12,811 nt of DNA from JALYIM01 sp040003205 (GTDB lineage Bacteria > Acidobacteriota > Terriglobia > Terriglobales > Acidobacteriaceae): assembly GCA_040003205.1 (NCBI GenBank), contig JBDUDA010000063.1, forward strand, positions 1-12,811. The letters are read 5' to 3'. The notes below the pieces were generated by a model. That model was not told the DNA's origin. It worked only from the letters and a program-made list of their open reading frames with translations, and did not search any database. Positions 11,904-12,811 of the stretch are shown here, in pieces; within the stretch, counting starts at the first letter, position 1; every line of letters starts with the position of its first letter. The position numbers and the translations under genes were made by a program.

Positions 11904-12811
11904 TTACTGTATCACTCCACTCACTGCGAGCTCCACTGTAGCGGGAACTGTAGCGACTCCCGCGCTTTCTTCCGCGGCTTTTAAGTCTGAATGATAGGTC
12001 GCGAATTCCAGCGCGACAAACGCGTTCTCCATCGTCTCCGGAGTCGGATGAACGTAGCGTTGAGAGACCGTTATCGTAGAGTGCCCCATAATCCGCATGA
12101 TCGTGAAGGCATCGGCACCTGCTTCGCCTAGCCGCGTCCCGAAAGTATGGCGCAGGGAGTGTAGAACAAACTCCGCCGGCAGCCCGAGAATGTTGCGCAC
12201 TCTTTCGTGAGCATGGTTCACACCTGAGATTGAAGCAGGCTTAGCGTGGTCCGTGTGCATTACGAAGACATATTCGCACTGACTGATTTGGCGTTGGCTC
12301 AGAAGAATGAGTTGGGCAGTTTTCGTTAGCGAGAGATTTCTTTTTGAATTTGTGGACTTTGTACCTCGCACACGAACATAGCCGCGTCTGGCCTTACCGA
12401 TAGGCTCGACATAAATATCCTCCCACTTCATTGAACGAAGCTCTTTCCTCCGCATCCCTGTTTCCAGGGCGAACTTCGCCCAATTGCGTAGGAACTCGGG
12501 GCACGCCTCGAAGTAATCTCTTTGCTGGTTACGCGAGAGCACGAACTCCCGCTGATTCTCGTTGCTGAGCAGCTCTATTGTGGGCACGCGATCGATGATT
12601 CGCCATCTTGCGGCCAGTCGCAGGGCACGCTTCAGCGTGGCCAGATGCCGGTTTACCGTGCTGCGCTCATAACCGTCGCGGATCATCTTCGAGGTGAATT
12701 GCGCGATTAACTTTTCATCGATGTGATCGATACGCGCTTGGGCTAGCGGAGTGCACCTGAGCAGACCGGAATACTTGCATTCATAAAATTGAATTGTCTC
12801 AGGATGGTCCG
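11904..12811 (-). CDS. Tyrosine recombinase/integrase (5' end outside window)
   Basis: The open frame continues past the first internal ATG (12686) to the window edge, giving at least 301 residues. Reading upstream yields HPETIQFYECKYSGLLRC and PLAQARIDHIDEKLIAQF, the core-binding domain of phage-type integrases, so a start at 12686 would truncate it. The catalytic set is complete, numbered from the window edge: Arg120 (TGMRRKEL), Lys151 (RGTKSTN), His217 and Arg220 (LHSLRHTFGTRL), His243 (MGHSTITVS) and nucleophile Tyr252 (QRYVHP). Such enzymes cut and rejoin DNA through a 3'-phosphotyrosine link to insert or excise elements. The gene ends 18 bases from the 5' end of tRNA-Leu and reads towards it, so an integrated element may extend to the right. 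The N-terminal arm domain is outside the window. Confidence 0.93.
   Translation of the reverse strand, partial: DHPETIQFYECKYSGLLRCTPLAQARIDHIDEKLIAQFTSKMIRDGYERSTVNRHLATLKRALRLAARWRIIDRVPTIELLSNENQREFVLSRNQQRDYFEACPEFLRNWAKFALETGMRRKELRSMKWEDIYVEPIGKARRGYVRVRGTKSTNSKRNLSLTKTAQLILLSQRQISQCEYVFVMHTDHAKPASISGVNHAHERVRNILGLPAEFVLHSLRHTFGTRLGEAGADAFTIMRIMGHSTITVSQRYVHPTPETMENAFVALEFATYHSDLKAAEESAGVATVPATVELAVSGVIQ

Noticed and set aside
11904..12686. Recombinase as a complete gene starting at 12686
   Set aside because: The frame stays open to the window edge and the extra residues match the integrase core-binding domain, so the gene is cut by the window.
1..12811. CRISPR array, toxin-antitoxin, restriction or other defence system
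   Set aside because: I saw no regularly spaced direct repeats and no proteins of these families in either strand.

Overview
The window looks like ordinary chromosome from a Gram-negative, respiring bacterium of moderate GC content. The gene set and protein wording are most like Acidobacteriota: a NuoACDEF run, a receiver plus PilZ protein, a barrel-fused cytochrome paired with a multihaem cytochrome, and an acidobacterial-type tyrosine recombinase. That assignment is inference from remembered protein families, not from a search.

Layout. Positions 1-3515 (minus strand) hold the start of a complex I operon, nuoA-nuoC-nuoD-nuoE-nuoF, with nuoF running off the left edge. A good sigma-70-type promoter lies just upstream of nuoA. 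No nuoB lies between nuoA and nuoC. Divergent from it (plus strand) are an unrecognised two-part protein (3666-4250) and a ThiS-like sulfur carrier (4325-4531) that carries two residues beyond its terminal glycines. A repeat-like hairpin and a block of small hairpins then lead to a promoter with a perfect palindrome at its predicted start site. This precedes a MerR-type regulator (4873-5352) and a small zinc-ribbon protein (5393-5656).

On the minus strand, a 75-residue conserved-looking protein (6914-7141) lies upstream of a RibBA-like protein (5680-6846) with altered catalytic residues in both halves. A terminator-like hairpin sits between them, directly in front of the ribBA ribosome binding site. 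A plus-strand receiver plus tandem PilZ protein (7525-8667) follows, with its own promoter. A repeat-like element (8721-8854) separates it from a two-gene cytochrome operon: a monohaem cytochrome fused to a probable outer-membrane barrel (8947-10074), overlapping a pentahaem secreted cytochrome (10068-11693). A terminator hairpin closes that operon.

The right end (minus strand) holds tRNA-Leu(UAA) (11797-11885) and, 18 bases upstream of its 5' end, a tyrosine recombinase running off the window. This suggests an integrated element to the right.

How the parts fit. Complex I feeds electrons from NADH to quinone. The cytochrome pair could carry electrons in the periplasm or across the outer membrane. 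ThiS (sulfur transfer, thiamine) and RibBA (flavin precursors) are cofactor genes. The receiver-PilZ protein probably reads cyclic di-GMP. I found no defence system, CRISPR array or biosynthetic cluster. The most interesting items are the barrel-cytochrome pair, the ThiS tail, the divergent RibBA with a possible attenuator, and the palindromic merR operator.
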